A stretch of DNA of 64,000 nt, taken from NCBI GenBank assembly GCA_030407085.1, contig CM059583.1:86408001-86472000 (forward strand), given 5' to 3'. The position numbers and the translations under genes are program-made. The notes under the pieces were generated by a model. It saw only the letters and a list, made by a program, of their open reading frames with translations. It was not told the origin of the DNA and ran no database searches. Position 1 is the stretch's first letter; every line of letters starts with the position of its first letter. The DNA comes from Trichopria drosophilae (lineage: Eukaryota > Arthropoda > Insecta > Hymenoptera > Diapriidae). Shown here piece after piece: positions 23,901 to 35,922 of this stretch.

Positions 23901-25404
23901 ATTCCGAAGCGACGATGGAAAGCTCTACCAGCCATTCCTGCCGGCTGGCGGCAGCAGGAGTGCGGGGCTCGCACCCGATAAAACCACCTCCGCTTAGACT
24001 GTGATTCCCCCCTCGGAAACCGTTGGAAGGCATTACTTCGAGAGGGGTAGTCTATGCCTCAGAAGGCCCTCCGCCGATGTTTTGGCTCTTCAGGTCTGGG
24101 CGATGTTGTTGCCTCTTCTTTCTTATTCTCTTCTGATGGCATTCAGCCTATCGATGATGGAGGTGGCGATGGTGACCACCGCGTCCCATCTCTCCTGTGA
24201 GGCGAGCAGACATTCCCCAAAGCCCTCAGGTATTAGTGGTCCTCCTCCCGAGATCCGGAATTGTTCCCGTTCCGCTGCAAATCTCGAGCAGTGGAAGAGG
24301 ACATGGGCCACGTCTTCGTCGACACCAGGGCATGCCGGGCACTCCGCTCGTTGGTAAATTCGGAACCCATGTAAGTAGCTGCGAAAGTAGCCGTGCCCGG
24401 TGAGCACCTGAGTGAGATGAAAGGTGGTGTATCCGTGTTGTCTGCCCGTCCACTTTGCTACATCTGGGATGAAGCAGTGGGTTCACCGCCCCGAATCCGC
24501 TGAATCCCATCTTTTTTGCCACTCTTCTATGGTCCTCATGGACCATTTGTTGTGGTTCAGCTCCTGGTCGGCGATGTCCTGCCTTCTACACCTGCCTTTG
24601 CGGTGTACTGCTGCCCTCTCAGTAGCAAGAAGGTCTATGGGAGGAAGTCCCGCGACCACCGAGAGAGCGATGTCCGATACAGAACGGTAGGCACTGGCCA
24701 CTCTTAGGGCGGCTGTTCTATAAGCCCGCCGACAGGTGGCTCCGTAGCTCTTATGGATGTTCATGGCATCAGCCCAGATCGGTGCCCCGTAAAGAATAAC
24801 GGAGCTTACTACCGTTGAAAGGAGGGACCGTCGCGGCTGTTTCGGCCCCCCAATATTGGGCATGATGCTGGAGAGCGTACGAGCCACTTTCGAAGCCTTT
24901 GCGCCTGCGTTCATCAGGTGTTGTTTGAACAACAGCCGCGCATCTAGAGTGACTCCAAGATATCTAATAGTGTCCACCGTCTTGATCTGCGTATCTTCTA
25001 CCGTGAAGGTAGCGTATACCCTTTTCTTTGGCCTCCGTCTTCTCTGCCGCCAGATCTAACCCATGGTTGCTCAACGACCTAGCTACTACCTCGATAGCGT
25101 CATCTCCGCTAAATTGAACCAAGTCGATGGTTTTCGCGACGACGATTAGTGCAAGGTCGTCTGCGAAAGCTACCATGGACACCCCGTCTGGAAGGGATTG
25201 CCTGAGCAGTCCGTCATATAAGACGTTCCAGAGCAAGGGTCTCAGAACCGAGCCCTGCCGTCATCGGTGTCATAATACAGGATCCGGTCAGTTAGGTAGC
25301 TTGAGATGGCTTTTCTTAGGTAGAGCGGCACCTTCAGATCTTCGAGTGCCTGCATGATGCAATCCCATTTAGCCGTGTTGAAAGCGTTCCGAATATCCAG
25401 AGCA

Positions 25405-25435
<31 letters not shown>

Positions 25436-25440
25436 TGTAG
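23901..25440 (-). pseudogene. R1-like LINE, 5'-truncated ORF2
   Basis: The minus strand begins inside RT: LDIRNAFNTAKWDCIMQAL (25400 region), SYLTDRILYYDTDDG, LWNVLYDGLLR and VAFADDLALIVVAKT with the FADD active site, then RYLGVTLDARLLFKQHL and APIWADAM. It ends with LTGHGYFRSYLHGFRIY and the CCHC-like CPACPGVDEDVAHVLFHC typical of R1-clade C-termini. Frame changes near 25.24, 24.97 and 24.45 kb show decay. No endonuclease or ORF1: a 5' truncation, usual for target-primed insertion. R1-clade elements often target rDNA or simple repeats; here both flanks are microsatellite. Confidence 0.85.
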
Positions 25441-25551
25441 ACGTGTGCGAGACGCACCGTCGATCAGGACCTCGTGGTTCGTCAGTTCCTCGATATTTAA
25501 TGACTCCAAACCCTCTTCGGTGCTTGCATGTGTATACGAGTTTTTCAATTT

Positions 25552-27556
25552 TTAATCTTTTATGATTTCTATATTCAGGTCATCTTGAGGAGCTCTATGT
25601 GCCACATCTCGAGTTACGTTCAGTAGTTCTGCGTCCGGATACTTTACGTTAGGGTGATGTCTGGCATATCCGAGAAACCACAATACTGCAGCAACAGGAG
25701 CACATGTGCCGAATGTTCTAACTCCAGTATAGCATGCGCAATAGTAACCCGTTATTATATTATCATGTTCTTCTATTTCAAGATCATCTACGGTAATATA
25801 AGTAACGAAATCTTGAATAGAGCCGAAGTCTAATGAAATTATTTTCATTGATTGATACATCAATTTGCACCTCTTCATCTCCATCTCTTTGAAGTTTATC
25901 TTGTATATATCCTGCTGAAAGAGAAACTTGGTATACACCGATTGTTATGTCTTGTAAATCATTTATTTCTAGTTTTGGAAAATTAGATACCTGATTCTGT
26001 AACTTATGCAATTGACCGTTTCTGCGAATTAAATTGTCGATTTCGATTCTAGCTTGAAGTACATTTGGGTAATTTCTACGTCTTAGCATATCCGTAGCTA
26101 CTTCTACACTGGCATTTCGCATATCAATAGGAGGAAAATATTTATTTATTAGAGCACCAGTTATTCTGAAATAATCGCCAATGTATTTTGCATTTTGCAT
26201 GTCGAATACGTGATCGAAGATTTTAAAAATCGACTTAAGGTGTCCGTTTCTTGCCTCAACGATCCATCTTACCTTGGTAACTATACGAGAATCTTTTGCT
26301 TCTTGCGTTGATAACGGCCTTTCACCTCTTTGAAGTAAGGCAGGCATTTTGTGATCAATGCCAAGATGATTGAGAAAAGGAATTGCATCTCTGTAACCTC
26401 TGTCAACCAAAAAATGTCTCCATCACCAAACCAATTTCTTAAACTTAGTGCATCTCTTTCAAATTCATTGCGAATAATGGTATCGTTGTTGTTATAATAA
26501 TCGGAAAAATAGGGTCCTAATATGGATAGTATATTTCTATCTGGGGCTTCAATAAGCGTTGGTTTTTAATAAATGTCTACCTTTGTGTTGAGAATAAGAC
26601 TGTCTAAGAACTCGAAACTTGCTACTTTTGTGGGTGTAGACATAAGTGGCATCGCATATAACAATAGCTTTCGGTACATTAGCCTCTTCATTATAAAGTT
26701 CATTTGCAAAAGGTGTTACATGGGTATTAATATAGTTTTCTCTGTTAATAGCTTGCACATCTATGTTTTCTTGTACGAACCTCGTTCTGAGAGATCTTCT
26801 GACTGTACTTATTCCCATACTTACAGACTGTCTACTGGAGTAATTAAATATTACTCGCAAAAATTCATCCGAAATGCCTTGCCTGAACTTACATAAGAAT
26901 ACCATTAAATTTCGTCTATTCGCGTTTCTCACACCTCCAACTACAGGTACTAGATCATAGTAGGAAAGAAGATTTTCAAACTGTTCCTTATTTATTGCGA
27001 ATAAACAATGAAATTCGTAGTCACTAAAGCTGTCCACATTGTCTAATCTGCATTCAGTTTTAGCAACATTGCGGAATCGTCCTAAGAAACGTTGTAAATG
27101 TTGTCCAGGAATAACATAAGGTCTATTAATATAGGGCAATCCTGGTAATAATTCTGAATTAATTAAATTATTTCCATTTAAATGGTAACCACAACATCTA
27201 ACATTTTCAGGAACATAAATATTTTGTTCCACAAACACGTTAACTCTACACTCTAAGGATATTCTTACAAGATTGTATTCATTATGACATATAATACACG
27301 CACGATTACCTCGCTGGGTTACAACATTTAATCTGTGACAAGAAGGATCATTATCAATTGCTGTTATTTCATTTGTAATAGACTGATTACAATTGAAACA
27401 GAGTCTTGCATCATTTTGAATATTTAGATTGGGTAAGTCATTAATTTCACGTCTGTGTATTGCTAATTGTTGTTTTCTCTCATCGTCACCTATTCGCGGC
27501 ATTTGACGTGCTCTACGTATCAAATTGCAAATAAAACATGTTTGCATTTGTGCCAT
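25552..27556 (-). pseudogene. PIF/Harbinger-ISL2EU-like DDE transposase, broken
   Basis: The N-terminus (27556) has Cys pairs (CFICNLI, CFNCNQS, CIICHNEY, CCGYHLNG), a zinc-binding region. Then a helical domain (FLRVIFNYSSRQSVSMGIST) and the DDE domain: IVICDATYVYTHKSSKFRVL (first D), FLVDRGYRDAIPFLNHLG (second D) and KVRWIVEARNGHLKSIFKIF (E). The far C-terminus reads YYCACYTGVRTFGTCAPVAA followed by VLWFLGYARH, a Cys/His tail that I recall in ISL2EU-like proteins. Frameshifts near 26.56, 26.40 and 25.85 kb break it, so it is inactive. Terminal inverted repeats were not identified. Confidence 0.75.
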
Positions 27557-28639
27557 TATTTACAATTAGGTTATGGGTATATCATTTATTTATATATCAT
27601 ACAAGCTCCGTTTACGATATCGTATAAACACGGAAAGAATATTTGGACAACGGCCGAACTATTATGTATAGCAACGAAATGATAGCTATAGTGCAGGCGC
27701 CGAACGATTTTTCGGTCCTCTGCCAGCCGAAAAGTAGTACGAAGCGGGAAGAAACACATCGGCACACCTCGGCACGTGTAAAAGTGCTCCAGCTATCGTA
27801 TATTTTGTAACCAATTTAGGAGAGCAGCGCGAATTGCGGAACGATCTTGAACTAAGATAATTTCCGTATATGTACCTTGTGTTATTTTATTAAATTATGA
27901 AATTCATCAGTATGTTGAAAAAAGAATTTAAAAATATGAAAAAGATGAACAAAAATATACAATGAATTGTTATCACATTCGAAAAACTACTGAGGTTGCT
28001 TACGCAATAGCGTAATAGGTAGTCTGGCTACCTACTCTAATAGACCACTTTGAGCGTTTACGAAAATGCAATATACCAACTTCAAGATGACAGCTTAAAA
28101 TGAAAAAAAAAAACGTATATTTTTCCGATATCTGTCATGTGAGTCTCATTAAAACTTCCACAAATTAACTTGAAATACATGAGTATTATATCCAATATGC
28201 ATAGAAATCATAAAAAGTATCTATGTACTAACAAACAACACCTTGTTCCAAAGAAAACGCCAAAAATGCCTATTTTCTTTCTGATAAAACTGTAAATTCA
28301 GTCGTAATTGCATAATGACAATATTTTCTAGTTTTTGAATGTGTATATTTACGACATATTCGTATGATTTCTAAACATACTGGATATAGAATTAAGGTAT
28401 TTAATGTGAAGAGAGTTCGAGAAAGAATGAATTAGATTACAATTACAAACATGTGAAAGATATCAGTTTAATTCATTTAGGCCGCCATCTTAAAACCACC
28501 ATACAGAATTTTGGTAAACGCCCAACATAGTGTGTTAGACTGGATATCCATGCTACATTTCATCGTAGTTCCGATATTGCAGCAAGGCATTTTTAATTTG
28601 AAAAAGTGGATTTATCACAGGAAAAGTCGTGAAAAATTC
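27557..28639. other. No gene seen
   Basis: AT-rich non-coding sequence with no recognised protein similarity. It may include the flank of the Harbinger-like element. Confidence 0.45.
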
Positions 28640-28990
28640 GACGCTATTTTGAAAAAAAGGGCCATAACTTTTTTATATCGCTTCGTAGGTTCATTTTATC
28701 AACGGAATCTGAAAGAGGATATTTTAAGCTTTCGAAATTGGTCTTTGCAAAATATTTTCCAGGCTAATAACATTAAAATATATAGCGTTGAAAGCTGATA
28801 ATAAATAATGACTTTCCCGTCTTTAAGGCAGGTCGGGCTGTACTTAGAACGTACGTGTAGAAAAAAAATTGAATTTCAAGCTTTGTGACCAGGGACACTT
28901 TTCCTCAGAACATCAAGGGCTACAACATGCTTCAGTTTGAGCGAATTTAACCGAGGGCCACTTCCCATAAGGTGTGTGCGGGGTCCTTTG
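28640..28990. repeat. Dispersed repeat, inverted copy of 23195-23550
   Basis: Matches the reverse complement of 23195-23550: CCATAACTTTTTTAT, TTGGTCTTTGCAAA, TATAGCGTTGAAA, GTACTTAGAACGTACGTGTA and GAGGGCCACTTCCCATAAGG. The arms are 5.1 kb apart with unrelated TEs between, so they are probably two insertions of one family rather than ends of one element. Confidence 0.75.
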
Positions 28991-29044
28991 GTATGTAAGG
29001 ATACCAACATAGTATATGCTTTTTCAAAATCAGGTAGATCTGCA

Positions 29045-29345
29045 GATCTTAGTTGTGAGAACGATTCTTGCAGTTTTGCGAGAGCTTCTAAATATACAAA
29101 TAAGTAATTTTGAGGACGGACATTGAAAATTGCTGGAAAACAAGAAACATGGTATTGTTAGGACGAGACCAAATTTCAGGGTCCTCGAAACCGCATAGTA
29201 CCGCGGAAACTTCTCAGTATACAAGATGTTAGTTGTGGGGACAGTTATTTCGGTTTTGCGAGAATTTCTAAACATACATATACATACTTAATTGTGAGGA
29301 CTGTTCTTGCAATGCTGCGAGCGCTCTTCACATACAAATAAACTA
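29045..29345. repeat. Degenerate ~60-bp repeat, three copies
   Basis: Copies at about 29047, 29227 and 29289 share TTAGTTGTGAGGAC, TTCTTGCA, TTTTGCGAGAG and TTCTAAACATACA. The second and third are adjacent. Confidence 0.6.
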
Positions 29346-29550
29346 TGTCGCGGATGCTCTCCGAAACTTTGTGTATAATTATGATAGTAATCCGAATACA
29401 GTTTTTATAAGTAATTTGCCGGAAAAATCCGATTATTTCGCGGAATCCTCTATCAATTTGATGATCAGGAACATACTAACGAATAATATAACAATAAAAA
29501 CAATAATATAATAATACAATCAATAGAGCTAATTCGAAATTCCGAAATTA

Positions 29551-30005
29551 GAGCGGCGAGATGGTCGTGCGGGCTAAGACGTCAGTCCCGACGTTCCGAT
29601 TTCCAATCCCCATCCGTGCAATTTTCTCTGTTAACGTCCAGTATTTGGAATAACCAGGGAACATCGCCGGGCGAAGGTACAAATTTGGGACCGCTACCGA
29701 CTCCCAGCGACAGTTATCGGTACCGTCAGCGTCTTTTCGGCGATCAGTACGTTGTGGGTCTTATAAAAACTAAAATCTAAAGATGAGATAATTCACGCGC
29801 CGTACTCGCCATGGCACAGACCGCCGAATATGCTGGTGATTCCCATATTGGGGTAGGGGGACTGGCTGCGTGTAGGTCTATATCTTGTAAATGTCTTTGT
29901 GTTGTCTGGGTTGTCCGAACCGTTCCATCCGAGAGCCGACCCGCGAATAGACAATTCGTCATTAAAGCGGGGCATAATACCTTATCCTTTGTCCTTTGTC
30001 CTTAT
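29551..30005 (+). mobile_element. tRNA-derived SINE, copy 2
   Basis: Starts GAGCGGCGAGATGGTCGTGC with a tRNA-like head, then the same body as copy 1 (GCAATTTTCTCTG, GTTATCGGTACCGTCAGC, CGAGAGCCGACCCGC) and the tail TTATCCTTTGTCCTTTGTCC. It is flanked by an imperfect ~18-bp target duplication: TTCGAAATTCCGAAATTA (29533-29550) versus TTCAAAATTCCGAAAATTA (30006-30024). The changes make it older than copy 3. Confidence 0.88.
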
Positions 30006-30024
30006 TTCAAAATTCCGAAAATTA

Positions 30025-32234
30025 TAAAGTTTCATTTTTATTTCCAGTGTACACGAAATATAACATTTTAAAATATGTAAGTTCTATTTTGTTATGTTAC
30101 CTGTGACGTAGATTGTCATTTGACAGGTTTTCATTAGGTGTATAAGCAGGGGTAATTCTTAAGTTATTTCGAATTGCTGTCTCAATTGACCGCTTCCGTT
30201 TTACGTCAACGGCCAAATCGGCCATCAACTGCAGAATAAAAGGGAGTAGTTGGAGTCTAATGCGGCTCCATACAATGTAATCAAACTTTTGAACCTAAAA
30301 TCGAAAGTAATCATTTTCTAATAAATAAACACAGATAGCAAGACGCGAGTCTCAAGATGTCCTCATGTTTGAGATCCCACTTACGAGTGCTTATGTGAAT
30401 GCATATGAGAGTTTGGAATTGAGTAAAGTATACGAGATTGGACAGCGGAAGCGCAAGATTCCGCTTCTACGCACATACGAAACTTTTGTGATACTTGTAA
30501 TGATGGCTAATGGTTTTGGTGCGCAACCAATCGGCGTCGGGTGGTATGCCTATGTCGTAAGAAGTTCGTGGTTTGCGCATGCGCAAATTGTGCAATAAGG
30601 CAAGACTCATGTGAGTGACGATCGATATCTGCTTGGAGGACACAAGTAGCACTCACATGGAGCGTAGACGTGCGCTTTAATCTCATGTGTGAGTTCCATT
30701 ATGCGCACATTATGCGAGCTCACGTTGCTATCTCGGAAAAAAGGATCACAGCAAGCCAAACATCTCGAGCACAATAAATCTTTATTACATCATCTTTTAT
30801 ATTTTGTATACTTTACACTTCAGTATCTCATGTTCGGGCGATCTGTTAAATTTGATTACTACAAAAAAAATCCTCAATAATTTGTAAAGAAATGCCTACG
30901 TTTCGGGCTTAAAGCTCTAAAAACTTAAATTAAGCATTTTTTTCACAAGATCGTAGGTACCTAGTATCAGGTTATAGCTGTTGTGTATGCTGTAACTGGA
31001 GAACGGCGAGAGATACCGAAATAATTATTTTCAAAAACATTTATCTTGTTGAAACGTGTAGGATTAATCTGAGCAGATTTTGTGGCAGGTCCATTGAGAA
31101 ATGGATAAAAAAGTGAAAAATAAATATTTTTGACAATAAAATAAATTATAAACCAGCAGGCTTTTAGCATGCGTTTCCCTCCCTTCCTGTCTTTCTCTCT
31201 CTACCTGCCTCCTTCCTTCTCTCTCCCTCTCTTTCTCTTTTCAGTTTGAAACTTAATTCAGGTAAAATCATATGTGACAGTTTATTCAGAACTGTAAGTT
31301 TTTATCATTCTTTAATTATTATATATTTTGATCTCCTCTTTATATTTTTTTTAATTGTGGAATGATTATATTATTATTATCTTGTACTTTCCAGATCGAA
31401 AATATTTTTGTAAATTTTACATAAAGATTACTTACGAGGGTGATGCATCTATACCACCGAGACGTATCACTTAATTTTTATTTTTTCATAAATTCTTGTG
31501 ACCGGATCAACTAAGAATATGTCTACATGTATTTTAATTCATTTGAATAACGGCTGAATATTTACCACTTTTGGACTTTATGGATTATTATTTACTGTAA
31601 TTTATGCACGTAATTTTTACTTTACACTAGTAATTTCTGCCATATTTTTATTTAGAGAATAATGTACAATTATTACTTTTTATTTGGGGGGGGGGGGGGG
31701 GGGCTGGACAGGCTTAACTATAAGTGGTCGTAATGATCCATAAGAAGTAAAATTGTTTAGGGTTAAAAAACCAGAAAAATATTGTTTTTTAAATAACTCG
31801 CCTTCTGTTGAAGCTTTTTGAAGTTATAATATCTCATTTTGAAGGTTTCTTCATGCTCCAGATCTTTTCTTACAAACGTTTTTCTCTACGATGCATAGCT
31901 TTTGCAATAATTTAATATAATCGAAAATTCAAGTAAAAAGAAAGGTTAATTGGCCTTTGATCGGCCCTATCTCGTTTCCTTTCACATTTATCAAAAAACA
32001 GTTCAGATAAAACTTGTAGCATTTGTAATTACCTCTAATTCAATTTAATCGATTTCATCAAATAGAAAGTCGAAATCGGTGTCTTCATTATTGCTGAAAT
32101 CATCGGAAAAAATGTCGGCTCGTTTAGTTTCAAACTAAACTCACACTCGTGTGAGACGTGCTTGAAAACAACAAACCGTTGAGTTTGTGTTTGATAAAAA
32201 TATAAACCCTACTTATGGACAGGACAAATTCTCG
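30025..32234. other. No gene seen; simple-sequence tracts
   Basis: AT-rich intergenic DNA. A pyrimidine-rich CTTTCTCTCTCCCTC tract lies at about 31174-31245 and an 18-G run at 31686-31703. Unrecognised short open frames only. Confidence 0.5.
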
Positions 32235-32590
32235 ATAAATGAAAGAAATAAAGATCGATTCATTGAAGATGCTGATGTTTCAATTGTTAGTGCAGCTATT
32301 GAGCAGGCTTCATATTAAAACTCTGTGGAAGTAGTCGGTGCAGACGTAATTCTTCTGGTTTCGATCCTCGGACTCGTACCACATTCGCAGAACATCTTCT
32401 TCCGGAAACCAGCAAGAGGTAAAAAACCGGAAGAACTGCATTCCATGCCTTCTGTGTGATGCAGTACAGCGGCTACGAAGTGTATACTGTTTCTCCACGC
32501 ATTCAGCGGATGCGATGCATTTTTTAATATTGGCAAGACGAAGTTTCTAACAGTTTTAAGTAAACAACCTCAATTGGAGCCTGAGCGACG
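32235..32590 (+). pseudogene. Relic of a TE-type protein with a DVxLLV...HAFSGCD motif
   Basis: The plus strand reads, with two stops, NSVEVVGADVILLVSILGLV, NIFFRKPARGKKPEELHS and CILFLHAFSGCDAFFNIGKT. A block of the type VxGxDxDLLVxL...HAFSGCDTTSAFF recurs, from memory, in many repeat-encoded uncharacterised animal proteins, perhaps with a PIN/FEN-like nuclease fold. I cannot name the TE family. A short deletion just after GCDA and the stops show decay. Confidence 0.55.
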
Positions 32591-33339
32591 TTTGTTTGTC
32601 GATAAGCAAGTTGTCTTTGCAGCCGGATACACCCATTTTGTATCCTCATTCTACTATCCGCTGTCACGCCGGTTTCACGGCTTTCTCAATGCGTAGATTT
32701 AATCTGTTGCTCAAACGCCTCCATATCCACCCAAACATAGTGAGAAGTGTAGGACCTGATTCCTCTTTGGAAAACGCGCTTTGTCATACATCGGGCAAGC
32801 GTAGAGCCATGTCTAGACTGGTTCAATTCCAAAGAGGTGTCTATCAGTGGATTCTTTGAGTCCTCTGCTATTCTGCAGCTCACTATTGCCTCCACCCGTT
32901 GCTCTCCTCATTCGGAGCACTTAACTGGAACCTTGACAAGGTAACCCTTATGGGCACACCCGGGTACCTGGGTATTCACCTTGCCATATTATGGCTTATA
33001 ATATGATCAAAAATGAATATATCGATTCAATATCTCCCTCCTATGATATTGAATCTCTATGGATATTCTCCCTCTGAATCCCCATTATTTAACTATTTTA
33101 GAATATAAATCCGCTAATGTAATATTTTATTTATTTTTTTAACCTAAACTACATGACTTTATTACATGCACATAATGGGTACACCCGGGTACCCGGGTAC
33201 CTATTAGATGACAACTCTTATTTTGTCTTCATCAATGTTAATAAATAATTTATTGAGGTAACAATAGGTTATAAATAAATAACAAATTTATATAATTTTT
33301 TGTGCTAGAAAGGAAAATAACATACGGAAGGAACAAATC
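32591..33339. other. No gene seen; two CCCGGGTACC clusters
   Basis: Short unrecognised frames. The phrase CACCCGGGTACC is present at about 32957 and again at 33182, each followed by a second (C)CGGGTA copy. No function assigned. Confidence 0.4.
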
Positions 33340-34070
33340 CGTATTTTGGAGGGGAGGCATATCGACAAGCCATTGCATGGAGAATTCTTTCGAAATGTCC
33401 AACAACTTGGCTTGTCAGTAGAGATGACCTTCTCGTTCTTAAGATCAGCCGGCTTGAGATCCCAGATCGACCGGTTTTATCTTCCCATGCCAGGATGGGG
33501 TCGTCAATACCTTAGCGTACCGACACACCATCTTACACCAGGCGGTGCAGAGTACGCACAGTAGATCCTGCAGATGTCATGTTGAGACACTGATGCATCT
33601 TTTGGCAGCATGTCCAAGATATGTAGTTTCAGCATATATCGAACTTCACAATGCGGCTCTCCGAGGGCTGTATTGCCACACCTATGGGATTGATGCGACT
33701 CCAGTTTTGCCGTACATACCCACTGATATTGAATCCGTAGTCGAAAACGGGACATGCCGAATATACTGTAATTACTTATTTCCGACAAGCAGCTAAATAT
33801 CAACCAATAAGCCTGACATCGTCCTTGTTGACTTCGATGACAAATCCATCTTCGTCATCGAGTTCTGGGAACCAGAAGAGACAAACATAATCAGCAAGGA
33901 AGACGAAAAATATGTGAAATATCAGGAACTCCTGTTCGAGATTCGCAACCCTTATCGAGGATTCAAAATCAAGCTCGTCGTGCTGTTAAAATATTTTAAC
34001 TACATCGTTAGGACAACCAGGTGGAAATACAAAATATTATTATTTTGTCGAGGTAGCAGAGGTCGCGCAA
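33340..34070 (+). pseudogene. Retroelement polyprotein C-terminal relic
   Basis: Frames read FLRSAGLRSQIDRFYLPMPG, CHVETLMHLLAACPRYVVSA, IPTDIESVVENGTCRIYCNY, and then, after a frame change, NKPDIVLVDFDDKSIFVIEF and KYVKYQELLFEIRNPYRGFK. The order of His/Cys motif, CPRY block, PD...E block and KYQELL is the same as in the relic at 3410-3760. It looks like the C-terminal part of a non-LTR retrotransposon with a restriction-like endonuclease, inferred from layout only. Confidence 0.6.
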
Positions 34071-35861
34071 ATCACAATTTCAGAGAAACGACCACGGACA
34101 GAGTTTCTTTCCTGGTAGGTTGTGCAAACATTTTACGTGAACCACTGATTGATGGCATTATAATTTTCCATCCACCTGTTCACATCAATCTAGTTTTAAT
34201 AAAGCAATTGGTTAAAGTTGTGAATAAACAAGTATATAATGTTTCAGAAACTATACAAAAATCTACATACATATTTACTTATTTGTAAATTCTTTCAACC
34301 ACAATCCTCCCCTGAAAAGATGAAAATGATCTCAGGTTCTAATTCAGCGGCCATATATTCGTTTATAGTAGTTATTTTCAGCGATTCGGTGTTTGTCCCT
34401 ATTTTTTTACCTTTACATGACCTTCACCCTGACCTGTTGATTTTGGATTTAAACGACGTTTCGATGCCTTTTTCTAAGCGTGACCTGCGCTTGACTTTGA
34501 TACTGATCCGAACGAGGTAAAATGATACCGGATTCGGTTGCAGTGACCCCAAAAACAACTTAATGTAGTGTTTCAGGACTATTCACGGAGTGGTCGGTAT
34601 TCTCTTGCGCAGACGACACTAATCTGCGACCAGGACCAACGAGGACGGCTCTCTCGTTTGACACGCCAATTTTTTTTAACTCCGATTCGAACAGAACTTA
34701 GACAAAATTCACGTTGCCTGTCGACGAACTCGACAAGGACTTATGGTGCGCGCTGCCTTGCGACGGACTCGGTCGGGACTTAGGCACGCGGCGCCCTGTG
34801 ATACCGCCTGCACTACCTAAACAAAAATACCCGGATGTCACACCAAAACTACACTTAATGATACTAACTGAAATATATGATATTACCGAAACCGACTAAA
34901 CTAGTAGAACACATTGCCGAATTTAAGCAGTCGGGCAGTCTAACGGACTCTGCCTTGTCGCCCAGTGCCCATTGTCGGCGTTATGGAGTGACGGTGGGGC
35001 GGTGGACGTCCAATTTCCACTGTTCGGCGAACTTTGCCTTCCACGTGTCGTAATTACGGATTCGTATTCATTTTTATTATCAATTACCGGATCCGCTATC
35101 CGTGAAACGATAAAGAGGACCACCCTACACCCGACTTTGTATTCGCTTGAAGCGATAAGACATTTTTCCCGAGTACTGACGGATAACAAAAGATATCCAT
35201 CTTAATATCTTTTCCCTGTGCCGTCGGAATGACGAAAGTTAGCCTCTTTTTGAACAATGTCCTGAATTTATACCAGATCTATTTTAGATCGCGTCTCCGT
35301 TAGTTAACTATGCACACGCGCGCGACCGTTCGTTGCGTCTTTCCAAGATTAATGAGGGCAATAGTTTTGGTAGAGAACCACATTTTTCCGGAATATGCCG
35401 ACGGAGGTGACAATAGTTACCCGGACATTTTTCGGAAGTAACCGCATAAAAACTCGAGAAAAAAGCAGAAACTGACCTAATTACGATGCTGACCGAACAA
35501 GTGATTATCTTTCCCCTTAAGTCCTTCTTCGCCGATCCTTTTAAAATATTCCCGAAGTTTCGGCGGATCGCTCTTGCATTCCCTTTTCCTTCAATCACGG
35601 TAATCCTTGATCCGACATCGCTAATAAATGCGAATAATAAGGATATAAACTCTTTATACTGGTTTGCCACTTTACATACTATGTAAGAATTATACATATC
35701 ATTTTATTTTTCATTAAATTGCAAATATAACATGATGGTATAATAAACAAAGAATGTTAGTAGTAATCATACATGGAGCAACTTAAAAACCAGGTGTATC
35801 TTACATTGTATGTGCATAAGTAATGTTAAAAAGACTTCTTGGTTTAGCGGACAAGTGGATA
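34071..35861. other. No recognised gene; several unassigned open frames
   Basis: Open frames of 61-129 codons occur on both strands (largest 35308-35697 minus). None has a motif I recognise, and base composition is higher in G+C than nearby DNA around 34.5-35.5 kb. It may be the remnant of another repeat. Confidence 0.4.
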
Positions 35862-35867
35862 ATAATA

Positions 35868-35922
35868 CTAATTTGAATTTACGTTTCGGTCAAGAGTTTA
35901 TGACCCTCTTCAGACAAATTTA
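35868..35922 (-). ncRNA. Hammerhead-ribozyme-like motif at the Penelope-like terminus
   Basis: On the minus strand: a stem I candidate AAATTTGT, core CTGAAGA, a stem II hairpin GGTCA/TGACC with loop TAAACTCT, then GAAAC and, nine bases on, a 3' CAAATT that can pair with AATTTG. CTGANGA...GAAAC is the hammerhead core, and Penelope-like elements are known to carry small hammerheads in their terminal repeats. Deviations: one extra G before stem II, and TTC where GTC would be the usual cleavage triplet. It may be a decayed ribozyme. Confidence 0.5.

Noticed and set aside
34239..35697. Cluster of medium-length ORFs on both strands
   Set aside because: No recognised motifs or splice structure; kept as unassigned sequence rather than genes.
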